From Sedimentitalea todarodis (GTDB taxonomy: Bacteria > Pseudomonadota > Alphaproteobacteria > Rhodobacterales > Rhodobacteraceae): a stretch of DNA of 64,000 nt. The stretch spans positions 3,874-67,873 of the forward strand of contig NZ_JASMWN010000024.1 in the NCBI RefSeq assembly GCF_032595355.1. The letters run 5' to 3'. Position 1 is the first letter of the stretch, and each line of letters starts with the position of its first letter. The translations under genes and the position numbers were made by a program. Positions 1-8,065 of the stretch are shown here, piece by piece. The notes below the pieces were generated by a model. It saw nothing but the letters and a program-made list of their open reading frames with translations. It did not search any database and was not told where the DNA came from.

Positions 1-553
1 AACATGTCTGAGCAACCATTGTGAACGCCGCGTCTGCGGGCATGTTGGCAAACATCTCGCCCGTCATGACCTGGTTCGATCCCATCATACCTCCACCCAT
101 CATGGAGGCAGCGCCACCGCCCATCATCCCGCCGGTTGTGCCGCCCATCATTGATCCACTGTCGTTGCTTTGTGCTGTGGCCAGCCCATTACCTGCGCTT
201 AACTTCAATCCTTCTGCGGCTGTTTTCAGGTCTTCCGCGAGGGCCGCGAACTGTTCGCTGTCTTCCCACACTGACGGCAACGCTTTGGACACGCCCCCAC
301 CCGACCCCTCGGGAAACAGCCGTGCCATCTGTTCACCCGAATGCCCGACCATTGCGTCTGCCTCACGACGTACCAGATCGGCATCGTATGGAACTTGACC
401 CCGCATCATCGGGGTGAGTGTCTTGATGGATTCTCCCATCGCAGACATGCCTTGCATGCGCTCGAGGACAACACCCGTTGCCCCAGTATGCGCCCAAGCC
501 GCGACGCCGATCGTCGCAATGACCGTGGATGTGATCCAAACCTTTATTCGCAT
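1..553 (-). CDS. Cytochrome c-prime/c556-like protein, 3' end cut by window edge
   Basis: An open minus-strand frame starts at an ATG at 551-553, with GGAG a short distance upstream, and runs off the left edge. The visible 184 residues begin with a signal-like segment (MRIKVWITSTVIATIGVAAW). A cytochrome c-prime type region follows: VVLERMQGMSAMGE near residue 23, and an LFPEGSGGG to WEDSEQFAALAEDL stretch. A Met/Gly-rich insert of repeated MMGG comes next. The last complete codons read AQTC, the expected first half of a C-terminal CxxCH haem site, but the rest lies outside the window. It would be a periplasmic haem protein, and it is the last visible gene after the L,D-transpeptidase at 724-1290. 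The Met-rich insert could bind copper; that is inference. Confidence 0.72.
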   Translation of the reverse strand, partial: MRIKVWITSTVIATIGVAAWAHTGATGVVLERMQGMSAMGESIKTLTPMMRGQVPYDADLVRREADAMVGHSGEQMARLFPEGSGGGVSKALPSVWEDSEQFAALAEDLKTAAEGLKLSAGNGLATAQSNDSGSMMGGTTGGMMGGGAASMMGGGMMGSNQVMTGEMFANMPADAAFTMVAQTC

Positions 554-566
554 TTCCAGCACTCCA

Positions 567-724
567 TTAGTTGATCCCGTTTGCACGCTGCAGTTCCCGC
601 ACATATTCAACAGCCATTTTCACGCCGCTGTTTATGAAGCTTTCGACCGGCTGCAACTGCTGCCAGATCACAGGCGCCCCCCGACAACCAGGACCGCCGC
701 GATGAAAATGCCGGATCTCGCCAT
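567..724 (-). pseudogene. Small membrane ORF broken at a G6 run
   Basis: The stop codon of the upstream L,D-transpeptidase overlaps an ATG at 722-724 (TGATG), which starts MARSGIFIAAVLVVGG. This frame stops after 18 codons. One extra G in the homopolymer (six C on the plus strand near 677-682) would join it to a second frame reading PVIWQQLQPVESFINSG and then VEYVRELQRANGIN, which ends at the TAA at 567-569, 14 bp before the next start. The joined product would be about 52 residues with one N-terminal membrane segment. It is either a real frameshift or a homopolymer sequencing error. I do not recognise the family. Confidence 0.45.
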
Positions 725-1290
725 CAGATTAGCTTGACTTGAGTGCCAACTGGCGTCCGGTCATACACTTCGATGATTTGTTCGTTAAACAGACCAATGC
801 AGCCGTTTGATGAGCGCCGCCCGATCTTGCGTGTATCGTTTGTCCCGTGGATTCTGTAATACTGCCATGTCAAATGCATGGCCCGGATGCCCAAAGGGTT
901 TTCCGGTCCGGGGGGCACATAGGATGGCAGAGTGGGGTCTCTTTCAAGCATGGACGGTGTTGGCGCCCAGTCCGGCTCTGGATCCTTGAAGATGATTTCG
1001 GTGTATCCGCGCCGCGTTAGCTCGTCTGTCATCGGCACGGACGTTGGATAGATACGCATTTCGCCGTCTGCGGTCCAATGTTGCAGAACACGTGAAACCG
1101 TATCCGAAATAATGATGCCATTTCCGAGCCGATCAAAGTGATCCTGCCAAGCATGCGTTCGGAACGAAGACATGTTGCGCCGAACCGGAGCTTGTTCTTG
1201 CGCGCCTAGAATAGAAGGCGCTGCGAATGCTGCCGCCCCTACCCCGGTAGAGAATGCGCGACGTGTCAAAACTGTTTGTTTGCGGGTCAT
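724..1290 (-). CDS. L,D-transpeptidase (YkuD family), Tat-exported
   Basis: This 188-residue periplasmic enzyme is expected to crosslink peptidoglycan stem peptides (3-3) or attach proteins to them. The N-terminus (RRAFSTGVGAAAF) is a twin-arginine leader. The YkuD signature lies at the C-terminus: HGTNDTRKIGRRSSNGCIGL, with the catalytic Cys in SNGC and the conserved His in HGT. The domain also has the NPLGIRAMHL motif seen in four of the five paralogues here. It overlaps the next small ORF by one base and lies downstream of the RR-HK-L,D-transpeptidase genes on the same strand. No clear MerR-type promoter precedes it. The paralogue at 23485-24063 is its closest match in the window. Confidence 0.93.
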   Translation of the reverse strand: MTRKQTVLTRRAFSTGVGAAAFAAPSILGAQEQAPVRRNMSSFRTHAWQDHFDRLGNGIIISDTVSRVLQHWTADGEMRIYPTSVPMTDELTRRGYTEIIFKDPEPDWAPTPSMLERDPTLPSYVPPGPENPLGIRAMHLTWQYYRIHGTNDTRKIGRRSSNGCIGLFNEQIIEVYDRTPVGTQVKLI

Positions 1291-1424
1291 GGGACCAACC
1301 TCGATTAGGGTACCTGCTTCCTTGTTAGATTACCCAATCGCATGGTTTCCCTGAATAGCTGGGCGGTTGGTTTTTTGTAACTATATGTATCGCTATCAAG
1401 GCTCTGTGAGCGTTTTTGCTATTC

Positions 1425-2018
1425 TCACGTGGCGAAAGGTTTGAGCACAACACGCGTCTGGATCGGGACTTGCTCGTATAACTCGACAATTTGGTTGTTC
1501 GTAAGCCTCGCGCAACCGTTCGAGACGCGTCGACCGATCGTCTTCGGGTCCGTGGTTCCGTGAATCCTTAGGTATGTGTCTCCTCGACCCGGTTGAAAGA
1601 GGTACAACGCTCTTGCACCCAGTGGATTTTTTAGTCCCCCAGGAACACCGCCGGCAAAACGAAGATATCGGCCCGGCTCTCTGCTTATCATTGCAGGTGT
1701 CGGCGTCCAGCGCGGCCACTTTTGCTTGCGCGCGACATAGAACTCGCCGGATTCATAGAGGCCTTCCCTGCCAATTCCGACCGTGTACCTGACCGCCCGA
1801 TGGTTCGGCAAAGTCCAAAACAACGCGAACTGGTTCGGATCGACATGTATTTCTCCCGGCTTCCCTGCCTCGGAATACTCAACTTCGCGCGGCAAATGCT
1901 CAGGAGGCACGACAGATGGTCCGATGCGGCGATCATGCTCTGCGTCACTATGAGCAAATGCTGTTTTTCCGCACACGGAAAGAGCAATAACAGACGTCAG
2001 AAAATGTCTTCGTTTCAT
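1425..2018 (-). CDS. L,D-transpeptidase (YkuD family), second copy
   Basis: This 197-residue protein starts MKRRHFLTSVIALSVCGKTAFA, a Tat or Sec leader. The YkuD core runs from about residue 60, with LYESGEFYVARKQKWPRWTP, then NPLGARALYLF, then HGTTDPKTIGRRVSNGCARL carrying the catalytic His and Cys. It ends VVLKPFAT. The gene starts only 17 bp after the histidine kinase gene ends, so it is very likely the third gene of the response regulator-kinase operon. That makes this enzyme a probable direct output of the signalling pair. It differs clearly from the 724-1290 copy, so the two are not a recent duplication. Confidence 0.93.
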   Translation of the reverse strand: MKRRHFLTSVIALSVCGKTAFAHSDAEHDRRIGPSVVPPEHLPREVEYSEAGKPGEIHVDPNQFALFWTLPNHRAVRYTVGIGREGLYESGEFYVARKQKWPRWTPTPAMISREPGRYLRFAGGVPGGLKNPLGARALYLFQPGRGDTYLRIHGTTDPKTIGRRVSNGCARLTNNQIVELYEQVPIQTRVVLKPFAT

Positions 2019-2035
2019 ATACGTACCTTGGGAAA

Positions 2036-3478
2036 TTATTGTGTTTTGAGGTTAGTAATAGCATGCGCTATACGTGGCGAAAGAGACTCTTGTCGCGAGG
2101 TGCCGGCACCCGGCCTGATTGGCAGCGTGATTTCTGCGCGGAGCCCCGCATCAACGCGATTTTTCAACAAAATGGAACCGCCGTGCTCAAGGACGATACT
2201 TCGCGCAATTGACAGCCCCAAACCATGACCGCCCGTTTCTTGTGATCGCGACGTCTCAAGTCGGACATAAGGCCCGAAGACGGCCTCTAGTTGATTTTCG
2301 GGGATGCCGGGCCCATTGTCGTCAACGGCGATCACTACCTCATCGCCCGACCTTTCCCAAGATACTCTGGCCTCGTTCCCATAGCGGATCGCGTTCTCAA
2401 TCAGGTTTCTCATGGCGCGCCGCATCGCACTTGGCTTCACAGATGCGATCAGGGGCCCTTCGCTGTTCATTTGAACCTTGTCCAACCCCATACCGGTAAT
2501 CAGATCATGAAGATCAATGGATTGGACGTCTTCATGCTGGCCCACACCCTTCGCGAAATCCAGAGTTGCATCGACCATTTGTTGCATCTCTTCGCTCGAT
2601 GTTACTAAGGATGCGCGTGTATCCTCATCATCTACCATCTCTGCCCGCACGCGAAGGGCGGTCAGAGGGGACCGGAGATCGTGCGCAAGCGCCGCAAGCA
2701 TCTGGGTTCGGTCACTGACAAAACGCGTCAGGCGATCCTGCATAGTATTGAACGCATGGGTCAGGTCTTGCACTTCCTTCGGTCCCACAACCGGCAAGTC
2801 CCCCTCTCCGGCACCACGCCCCAAGCGTTCGGATGCGTTTGCCAGGTTGTTGAGTGGGCCGGTCAATCTGGAGAGAAGAAACCAGAAACTGGCAACCAAG
2901 AGAAGGCCCGCAGTCACAGCAAATGATATGTTGGAGGCGAGGGATGATTGCAGCGGCGGCCTTTCAAATCGCGTACCGACGTTGAGCCAACTTCCACCTG
3001 CCAATGCAATAGAAAGCTCCATTTCAATGGCAGCAAGCCTGCCTTGCATCATTTCAGCATGCATATCTGCCATTTCCGGTGACAGATTTGGAAGTGGCAG
3101 CAGGCCTCCTTCAATTTCATGAACCTCAACCCGAATATCACGGCTGTAACTCTCTCCCAGCAATGCCCGGATCCGTGCCTCAACCGCCCCGCCTTCATCA
3201 TGATCTCCATGGGGGACCGTTGGAGCATTTGCCAGATCGAAACGCACAAGCGGTGAGGTCGCAGCGCGAATGATCTGCGCGTGCAGTTCCGGGGGAGCCC
3301 CTTCAATCAACTGAGCGACGTTTGCCGCGCGCGCCGCTGCTTCGGCGCCGATCGCAGCCTGTACGGCAAGCGATCTTTCATCAACAAAGAACCACAGGCT
3401 TAGGGCCTGTGCGAGGGACAGTACGCCGAGGACCAGAAGCGCAATCTGCGCGCGCAACGTCCGTGGTAACATCTTCAT
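2036..3478 (-). CDS. Two-component sensor histidine kinase
   Basis: This is an inner-membrane kinase of about 480 residues. An N-terminal membrane helix (LLVLGVLSLAQALSLWFF) is followed by a periplasmic domain of about 145 residues, a second helix (AVTAGLLLVASFWFLL), a HAMP region, a HisKA box (ALAHDLRSPLTAL, phospho-His near residue 266), and an ATPase with ENAIRYGN (N box), DDNGPGIP (G1) and GGHGLGLSIAR (G2). I chose the ATG at 3476-3478 because it overlaps the regulator stop as ATGA; an upstream ATG at 3499 would add seven residues. Pairing with a metal-island regulator and an L,D-transpeptidase suggests it senses metal or envelope stress. The ligand cannot be read from sequence. Confidence 0.93.
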   Translation of the reverse strand: MKMLPRTLRAQIALLVLGVLSLAQALSLWFFVDERSLAVQAAIGAEAAARAANVAQLIEGAPPELHAQIIRAATSPLVRFDLANAPTVPHGDHDEGGAVEARIRALLGESYSRDIRVEVHEIEGGLLPLPNLSPEMADMHAEMMQGRLAAIEMELSIALAGGSWLNVGTRFERPPLQSSLASNISFAVTAGLLLVASFWFLLSRLTGPLNNLANASERLGRGAGEGDLPVVGPKEVQDLTHAFNTMQDRLTRFVSDRTQMLAALAHDLRSPLTALRVRAEMVDDEDTRASLVTSSEEMQQMVDATLDFAKGVGQHEDVQSIDLHDLITGMGLDKVQMNSEGPLIASVKPSAMRRAMRNLIENAIRYGNEARVSWERSGDEVVIAVDDNGPGIPENQLEAVFGPYVRLETSRSQETGGHGLGLSIARSIVLEHGGSILLKNRVDAGLRAEITLPIRPGAGTSRQESLSPRIAHAITNLKTQ

Positions 3479-4194
3479 GCGCATATCTCGACATCGCAAG
3501 ACAGGCTGTATCCACCATTACGCACAGTCGCGATGACCCTGGGCCGCAATACATCCTGCTCGATTTTCCTGCGCAATCGGCTCACCTGATTGTCTATTGT
3601 TCGATCCAGAGGCCCCGCTATGCGTCCTGTGCTGAGTTCAAGAAGGTGGTCTCTGTCGAGGACGGCCCTCGGCCTTTTGAGGAACAGCGTTAGCAATTTC
3701 AGTTCCCCGGACGTGAGTTGCGTGCGGGACCCAGTTTGGTCAATCAGAGTGCGACCGTCGACATCTAGCTCAAGATGTGCAAATTTGACTGTCTTCCCGG
3801 CAAAGTCGTCGATCTGCGGGATTTGCTGCGTTCGTCGCAGAATTGCATTAATCCGCGCCAACAGTTCTTTGGGGTTGAAGGGCTTCGCAAGGTAGTCGTC
3901 CGCCCCGCCGTCCAGGCCAGCTATGCGGTTGTCATCGTCTCCCAATGCGGTCAGCATCAGGATCGGTGTATGTCCTTCCCTGCGCAGCCGCCGACACGCG
4001 GACAACCCGTCTTCCCCCGGCATCATGACATCCAACACGATGAGATCGAAATTGGCTTCTGCGAGCTTACTGTCCATCTGTTCGGCATTCTCTGCCGCAG
4101 ATGCACGTAGTCCGTTCCGTTCCAGATAACTTGTTACGGATTTTCTGATCTCTGAATGGTCGTCGACGACCAGTATACGTGGTTGCTCTTTCAT
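3475..4194 (-). CDS. OmpR-family response regulator
   Basis: This 239-residue DNA-binding regulator has a receiver domain with D11/D12, phospho-acceptor D55 (LIVLDVMMPG) and K104 (YLAKPF). A winged-helix output domain follows, with LTSGELKLLTLFLKRP, RTIDNQVSRLRRKIE and RNGGYSL. The start at 4192-4194 gives MKEQPRILVVDD, which fits the family; an upstream in-frame ATG at 4257 would add 21 unlikely residues. It is translationally coupled to the kinase gene (ATGA overlap). It is divergent from the DUF411 gene at 4321, and the intervening sequence contains TGTAACAA near 4248, a motif also found in two other promoter regions of the window. Confidence 0.95.
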   Translation of the reverse strand: MKEQPRILVVDDHSEIRKSVTSYLERNGLRASAAENAEQMDSKLAEANFDLIVLDVMMPGEDGLSACRRLRREGHTPILMLTALGDDDNRIAGLDGGADDYLAKPFNPKELLARINAILRRTQQIPQIDDFAGKTVKFAHLELDVDGRTLIDQTGSRTQLTSGELKLLTLFLKRPRAVLDRDHLLELSTGRIAGPLDRTIDNQVSRLRRKIEQDVLRPRVIATVRNGGYSLSCDVEICA

Positions 4195-4320
4195 ATTGTC
4201 TTTATAGACATTCCGGCTCAGGAACGCCCATCCCGTGATTGTAGCCAAATGTAACAACGTCTACCGGTCGACTCCCGAACGCATGTCAAGTATCAGAACC
4301 AAGAGAAAAAGGAGTTCGAA

Positions 4321-4767
4321 ATGGACAGACGCCAATTTGTCTTGACGGTCGCCAGTGCGATTGCAGCAGGTCCCGCATTGTCACAGACTGCTACCCCGAT
4401 GTTGCAGGTAACCAAAACACCGACCTGCGGCTGCTGCGGTGCGTGGGTTGATGAGATGATCTCTGCCGGGTTCAAAGCATCAGTTGAAGACGTCGACTAT
4501 GACACCCTTCAAGTGTTGAAGCAGAAATACGGCATCGCGCCAGAGCTCGCCGGATGTCACACGACTTCTGTGAGTGGCTACTTCGTTGAGGGCCACGTGC
4601 CTGCCTCCGACATCGCGCGGTTGCTGCAGGAAAAGCCTGCGGCGCGCGGCGTGACAGCGCCGGGCATGCCTATGGGGTCGCCCGGTATGGGCACCAGGGG
4701 CGATCCGTATGATGTGATGCTTGTGCTTATGGACGGATCGACCCGGGTTTTCGCGACACACGGCTGA
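4321..4767 (+). CDS. DUF411 metal-binding periplasmic protein
   Basis: This 148-residue exported protein starts MDRRQFVLTVASAIAAGPALS, a Tat-like leader. The DUF411 signature is complete: TPTCGCCGAW near residue 38, CHTTSVSGYFVEGHVPA near residue 80, and APGMPMGSPGM near residue 120. The family is found beside copper-resistance genes and is thought to bind metal through CGCC and the conserved CHT; its exact role is not established. It begins 126 bp from the divergent response regulator and is followed at once by a membrane-protein gene. A paralogue lies at 34042-34491, ending the Sco operon. The leader ends in a good AG-rich ribosome site (AAAAAGGAGTTCG). Confidence 0.9.
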   Translation: MDRRQFVLTVASAIAAGPALSQTATPMLQVTKTPTCGCCGAWVDEMISAGFKASVEDVDYDTLQVLKQKYGIAPELAGCHTTSVSGYFVEGHVPASDIARLLQEKPAARGVTAPGMPMGSPGMGTRGDPYDVMLVLMDGSTRVFATHG

Positions 4768-4768
4768 C

Positions 4769-5407
4769 GTGCTTTCTCCCGATACGTTCCGACAAAGCTA
4801 TTCTCCCGCGCTGCCATTTGGTAGGTTTTGTTGGAACGTATCCCTTCTGAGCATGGCAAGCATCCTGCCGTTTCTGTTTGTCTACGTCGTCAGCACGCCC
4901 AATTTTGCGGCGATGCTCGTGACGAATTCCACAGCGCTCGGGCGGTTTCTGCGTCAGGTGATGACAAACGGGCTGCCGGTTGTATTTATTGTCAACTATA
5001 TCGGGTTTGTCTTCGCACATAACACGTTGAATAATCCCGACCGCTCGGAGATCGGGTATATTGTTCTGGATGGCCTCCTTCGAAGCGCCACTTTCATCGC
5101 GATTCACATTCTCGTTTATGTACTGTCGGCTGACTTGTTTGGCCCCTTCAGCGGCAATCGCGCAACCGCAGTAAGCGTGGTTGGACCAACGCTTGAGCGG
5201 TCGTTCATTTTTCACAACATCTCTGGCGTGTATCTCTACGCCGTTGTGCCCGGCGCATTCATCGCGCTTCTGGCCGTTCTGACAAAACGTTCAGGCGAGA
5301 CGTCTGATACAAGCAAATCCAAAACGAGGAATATAGCTCTGCTCTTCAGCCTGGTCTCGATCCCCGGTGTGACAGTCTTGTCTTACGCGCTGAATTCGGC
5401 AACCTGA
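4769..5407 (+). CDS. Integral membrane protein of unknown function
   Basis: This open frame directly follows the DUF411 gene. A GTG at 4769 lies one base after its stop and gives about 212 residues; the ATG at 4853 (MASILPFLFVYVVS) gives 184 and is a good alternative start. It has about five hydrophobic segments: ILPFLFVYVVS, LPVVFIVNYIGFVFA, FIAIHILVYVLSADLF, YLYAVVPGAFIALLAVL and IALLFSLVSIPGVTVLSYAL. A short polar loop (TKRSGETSDTSKSKTR) precedes the last one. I do not recognise the family. Linkage to DUF411 suggests a role in metal handling at the inner membrane, which is inference. Confidence 0.6.
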   Translation: MLSPDTFRQSYSPALPFGRFCWNVSLLSMASILPFLFVYVVSTPNFAAMLVTNSTALGRFLRQVMTNGLPVVFIVNYIGFVFAHNTLNNPDRSEIGYIVLDGLLRSATFIAIHILVYVLSADLFGPFSGNRATAVSVVGPTLERSFIFHNISGVYLYAVVPGAFIALLAVLTKRSGETSDTSKSKTRNIALLFSLVSIPGVTVLSYALNSAT

Positions 5408-5468
5408 CTGATTTACCCGGACAACTATTCGTAGACCGTCATCTGATCAAGTGTATCGAAATGTACCC

Positions 5469-5499
5469 TTGACCTTACCTCACTGGAATGTCGCACAGA
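5469..5499 (+). promoter_or_regulatory. Weak CueR-like promoter
   Basis: TTGACC (5469-5474) is followed by an imperfect inverted repeat, CTTACC then CTGGAATG, that resembles copper-type MerR operators such as the one before copA in this window. A 19-bp spacer would place CACAGA at the -10 position, which is poor. The gene for a small membrane protein starts 26 bp further on. Treat as tentative. Confidence 0.35.
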
Positions 5500-5524
5500 C
5501 GTCCGAGAATGTCTGGAGAGCTAC

Positions 5525-5836
5525 ATGTCTGACACTCAAAGCCAAAAACCCACCTGGTCATCGAAACTGATGCACTATGGCATGGTGGTCTGTTGTGCCG
5601 TCATGCTGTTGCCGATCGCGGCCTTCTTTGTCGCTGGGGGTACAATTGCCGGTCTGTGGACCAACGTCGGGCTTTTTGCGCCGATCGCACTCTGCCTCGG
5701 GGCACACGTTGTGATGCACAAATTGATTGGAAAGTCGTGCCACGGGTCAAAAGATGAGCAGGCGCAAGAGGATACATTGGATGCAGAATTCCGCGATGGA
5801 CAGGTTCCTGCTCGGGACATTGCACGCTCGCGCTAA
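5525..5836 (+). CDS. Small two-helix membrane protein
   Basis: This 103-residue protein starts MSDTQSQKPTW behind a GGAGAGCTAC ribosome site. It has two membrane helices: MVVCCAVMLLPIAAFFVAGG, and LWTNVGLFAPIALCLGAHVV ending in VMHKLIGKSCHG. The layout resembles the DUF2933-type small proteins often found with copper and cadmium genes, with Cys and His near the membrane exit. The C-terminal 35 residues are polar and acidic. The 3' end overlaps the lipoprotein gene below. A weak CueR-like promoter lies upstream. Assignment to DUF2933 is tentative. Confidence 0.65.
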   Translation: MSDTQSQKPTWSSKLMHYGMVVCCAVMLLPIAAFFVAGGTIAGLWTNVGLFAPIALCLGAHVVMHKLIGKSCHGSKDEQAQEDTLDAEFRDGQVPARDIARSR

Positions 5837-6053
5837 GCGTCGTCTGGCCCTCAGTTCCACCATCGTCGGTCTGCTTGTCCTGGGCGGATGCTCGACGTCA
5901 GGCGGGATTTGTCCGTTAGAGCCTCCGTCGGTTACACGGGCCGCTGCCGACAATGTGCGTCTACCCGATGGTTGCCGACTGGTGGGCCTGTCTGGAAAGG
6001 GCGTTCAAAAAGTATCCTGCGACGATGGAAGGAGCGGGTTTGCTTTCAATTAA
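5796..6053 (+). CDS. Small lipoprotein
   Basis: This frame overlaps the end of the small membrane protein gene. Starting at the ATG at 5796 (another in-frame ATG is at 5781) it encodes about 85 residues: a basic N-terminus, a hydrophobic stretch (STIVGLLVLGG), and a lipobox LGGC followed by STSGG. The mature part has three further Cys and ends DDGRSGFAFN. A lipidated, probably periplasm-facing protein is likely. The family is not recognised. It is convergent with merA; 59 bp separate the two stop codons. Confidence 0.55.
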   Translation: MDRFLLGTLHARAKRRLALSSTIVGLLVLGGCSTSGGICPLEPPSVTRAAADNVRLPDGCRLVGLSGKGVQKVSCDDGRSGFAFN

Positions 6054-6112
6054 GGCATCTTGCAACACGCTGTAGTGGTTGCCAGAGCCTCCAGTATTTT
6101 TTTGCCGATCTG

Positions 6113-7543
6113 TCATCCCGCGCAGCAGCTCAGCTTCGCCACGTCCATATCAAAGGTTTGAGCCGCCAGCTTCAGCCCTTCCACGGTCGTCAGATACGGG
6201 AAGATCGTCTCGCCGAGCGCCTTTGTTGTCATGCCGAACTTCAGCGCCATGACGAGGGTCTGGATCGTATCGGACCCCCCGGGCGCGATGATCTGGCCAC
6301 CAAGCAGCCGGTCGGTCTTTCTGTCCGCCACCAGCTTGATCAATCCGCGCGTGTCGCGTGCGGCCAGCGCGCGCGGCACCTGATCGAGCGGCACAATGGA
6401 TGTCTTGACGTCGAAGCCCGCGTCCCGAGCCTGGGTTTCACTGGGACCGACGCCCGCGACCTGCGGGTCGGAAAACACGACCCAGGGCATCGCGGCGTTG
6501 TCGTAACGATGGTCCTCACCAAGCACTGCGTTTTTGGCTGCGAGCTTTGCACCATAGGCCGCCATATAGACGAACTGGTCACGGTTGGTCACATCGCCCG
6601 CAGCATAGATGCCGTGCACCGATGTCTGCATGTCCTCGCCGACGACGATGGACCCACGCGCGTCGGTTTCCACGCCGATTGCGTCCAGGCCCATATCTTC
6701 GGTATTGGCCCGCCTGCCAGCGGTCGAAACGAGGTGATCCGCCGTCACTTCGACAGGCTTACCGTTCTGGATCACGCGCAGTGTCACGCCCGCGTCGTCG
6801 CGGCGCACAGTGTCGTAGCTTAACCCGGTCAGAAGGGTGATGCCTTCGGCCTCGAACGCCGCCGCCAATGCCTCCGAGACCTCTGGTTCCGCGCCGGGCA
6901 GCAGGTGCGACCGGGCGACAAGCGTGACCTTCACGCCCATCCGGCTCATCATCTGGGCCAGTTCCGTGCCAATGTAGCCCGCGCCGATGAAGATCAGGCT
7001 TTTCGGCAGCACCTCGAGTTCCAGAAGGCTGGTGCTGTCGAGCGTGCCGATTTTCTCGATCCCGTCGATGGTCGGCAGGACGGGACGCCCGCCCGTGGCG
7101 ATGATGGTCCTCGGTGCTTTCAGGGTTCGCTCACCGACTGTCACGCCACCTTCGATCAGCCGCGCGGGACCGGCGTCGATGTAATCAACACCCTCATATT
7201 CCGGCAGAAGGTCCGCGTATTTCTTCTGGCGCAGGGTCGCGACCAGATCGTCTTTGGACTGAACGAGCGTCTGCCAATCATCCACTTGTGCCCGTCCCGA
7301 CAGGCCGGGGAACCGCTTGGCAGCCCCCGCACCGTGCACGGCCTCTGCCGCACGGATCATCGCCTTGGAGGGCACGCATCCCACGTTGACGCAAGTTCCG
7401 CCGATGGTGCCATATCCCACGAGGGCGACACGCTTCCCGGCATCCGCGCCTGTAATTGCGGCGGAGAACCCCGCCGACCCCGCCCCGAGGACGATCAGGT
7501 CATAGCCGCCTTGGCCGTCGCCGACTTTGATTAAGTCTTTCAT
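6113..7543 (-). CDS. merA: Mercuric reductase
   Basis: This 476-residue FAD/NADPH enzyme reduces Hg(II) to volatile Hg(0) in the cytoplasm. It has the FAD-binding GAGSAG near residue 20, the redox disulfide in CVNVGCVPSK (C51, C56), the NADPH-binding GAGYIGTELAQ, the AAGDVTNRDQFVYMAAYGA FAD motif and the C-terminal vicinal pair in KLSCCAG (C473, C474). These features separate MerA from other disulfide oxidoreductases. There is no N-terminal MerP-like domain. I chose the ATG at 7541-7543, preceded by AGGTGAGG; an upstream GTG at 7558 would add five residues. It is the last gene of the mer operon, one base after a small membrane-protein gene. Confidence 0.96.
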   Translation of the reverse strand: MKDLIKVGDGQGGYDLIVLGAGSAGFSAAITGADAGKRVALVGYGTIGGTCVNVGCVPSKAMIRAAEAVHGAGAAKRFPGLSGRAQVDDWQTLVQSKDDLVATLRQKKYADLLPEYEGVDYIDAGPARLIEGGVTVGERTLKAPRTIIATGGRPVLPTIDGIEKIGTLDSTSLLELEVLPKSLIFIGAGYIGTELAQMMSRMGVKVTLVARSHLLPGAEPEVSEALAAAFEAEGITLLTGLSYDTVRRDDAGVTLRVIQNGKPVEVTADHLVSTAGRRANTEDMGLDAIGVETDARGSIVVGEDMQTSVHGIYAAGDVTNRDQFVYMAAYGAKLAAKNAVLGEDHRYDNAAMPWVVFSDPQVAGVGPSETQARDAGFDVKTSIVPLDQVPRALAARDTRGLIKLVADRKTDRLLGGQIIAPGGSDTIQTLVMALKFGMTTKALGETIFPYLTTVEGLKLAAQTFDMDVAKLSCCAG

Positions 7544-7544
7544 C

Positions 7545-7682
7545 TCAGCGTACCTCACCTAGTTCGTGATTTCTCGATTTAGCCGCGAGAAGATAGATGA
7601 CCGCACCGAGGGCGATCAGCGGTGTCAGCATGCCAAGAAGGCCGAAGAACATACCAGTGGCGGTGCAACATCCCATCATCAT
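7545..7682 (-). CDS. Small membrane protein in mer operon
   Basis: A 45-codon frame begins at an ATG overlapping the stop of the merF-like gene (ATGA) and ends one base before merA. The product starts MMMGCCTATGMFFGLLGML and continues with a single hydrophobic segment (PLIALGAVIYLLAA). Its vicinal Cys-Cys pair just ahead of the membrane segment resembles the mercury-binding pairs of MerT and MerF. The tight coupling on both sides argues for a real gene. I do not know a name for it; a role in passing Hg(II) to MerA is inference. Confidence 0.7.
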   Translation of the reverse strand: MMMGCCTATGMFFGLLGMLTPLIALGAVIYLLAAKSRNHELGEVR

Positions 7683-8065
7683 GAGGGTGATCCTTTCCTT
7701 TGCGCGCGGTTCAGGAGAACCGCGTAGAGTGCTGTGGCGGCGAAAACGACGATTGTGATCCGTATCGCGAACCTGAACTCAAAGAGAATGATCAGGATCG
7801 ACAGGGCTGCCGCGAGGCCGGTGGCCCAAAGTTTCGGGGCAGGACCCGGTTTGCCAGCGCGAAGCCAAAGGGCCTGTGCCACCACTGCGAGGCTTAAAAA
7901 AAGCAGCGGGAACAGCGCGTAATCGAGCCAACCCGTGAGGGCCGACAATCCGACGCCAGCGACGATGACGACCAAAAGCGGCGTAAAGCAGCAGAGCGCG
8001 GCGAAGAGCGCACCGCCAAGCCCCCATTTCAGCAGACGGTCGGAATTTTCAGGTGTGCCAGTCAA
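7679..8065 (-). CDS. MerF-like mercury transport protein, extended
   Basis: This 128-residue inner-membrane protein has the MerF-type sequence ALCCFTPLLVVIVAGVGLSA early on, where a Cys-Cys pair starts the first helix, and then LDYALFPLLFLSLAVVAQAL. MerF is normally about 80 residues with two helices; here two more hydrophobic segments follow (LWATGLAAALSILIILFEF and ITIVVFAATALYAVLL). It may be an extended MerF or a MerC-like variant. Start and stop overlap the flanking small genes by 4 bp. It would move Hg(II) inward to MerA. Confidence 0.8.
   Translation of the reverse strand: MTGTPENSDRLLKWGLGGALFAALCCFTPLLVVIVAGVGLSALTGWLDYALFPLLFLSLAVVAQALWLRAGKPGPAPKLWATGLAAALSILIILFEFRFAIRITIVVFAATALYAVLLNRAQRKGSPS

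Noticed and set aside
1291..1390. Possible MerR-type promoter before the first L,D-transpeptidase
   Set aside because: TTGGGT and TACCCT are 19 bp apart, but there is no inverted repeat in the spacer.
5888..6823. 311-codon plus-strand frame antisense to merA
   Set aside because: merA has full motif support; the antisense frame is a shadow typical of GC-rich genes.
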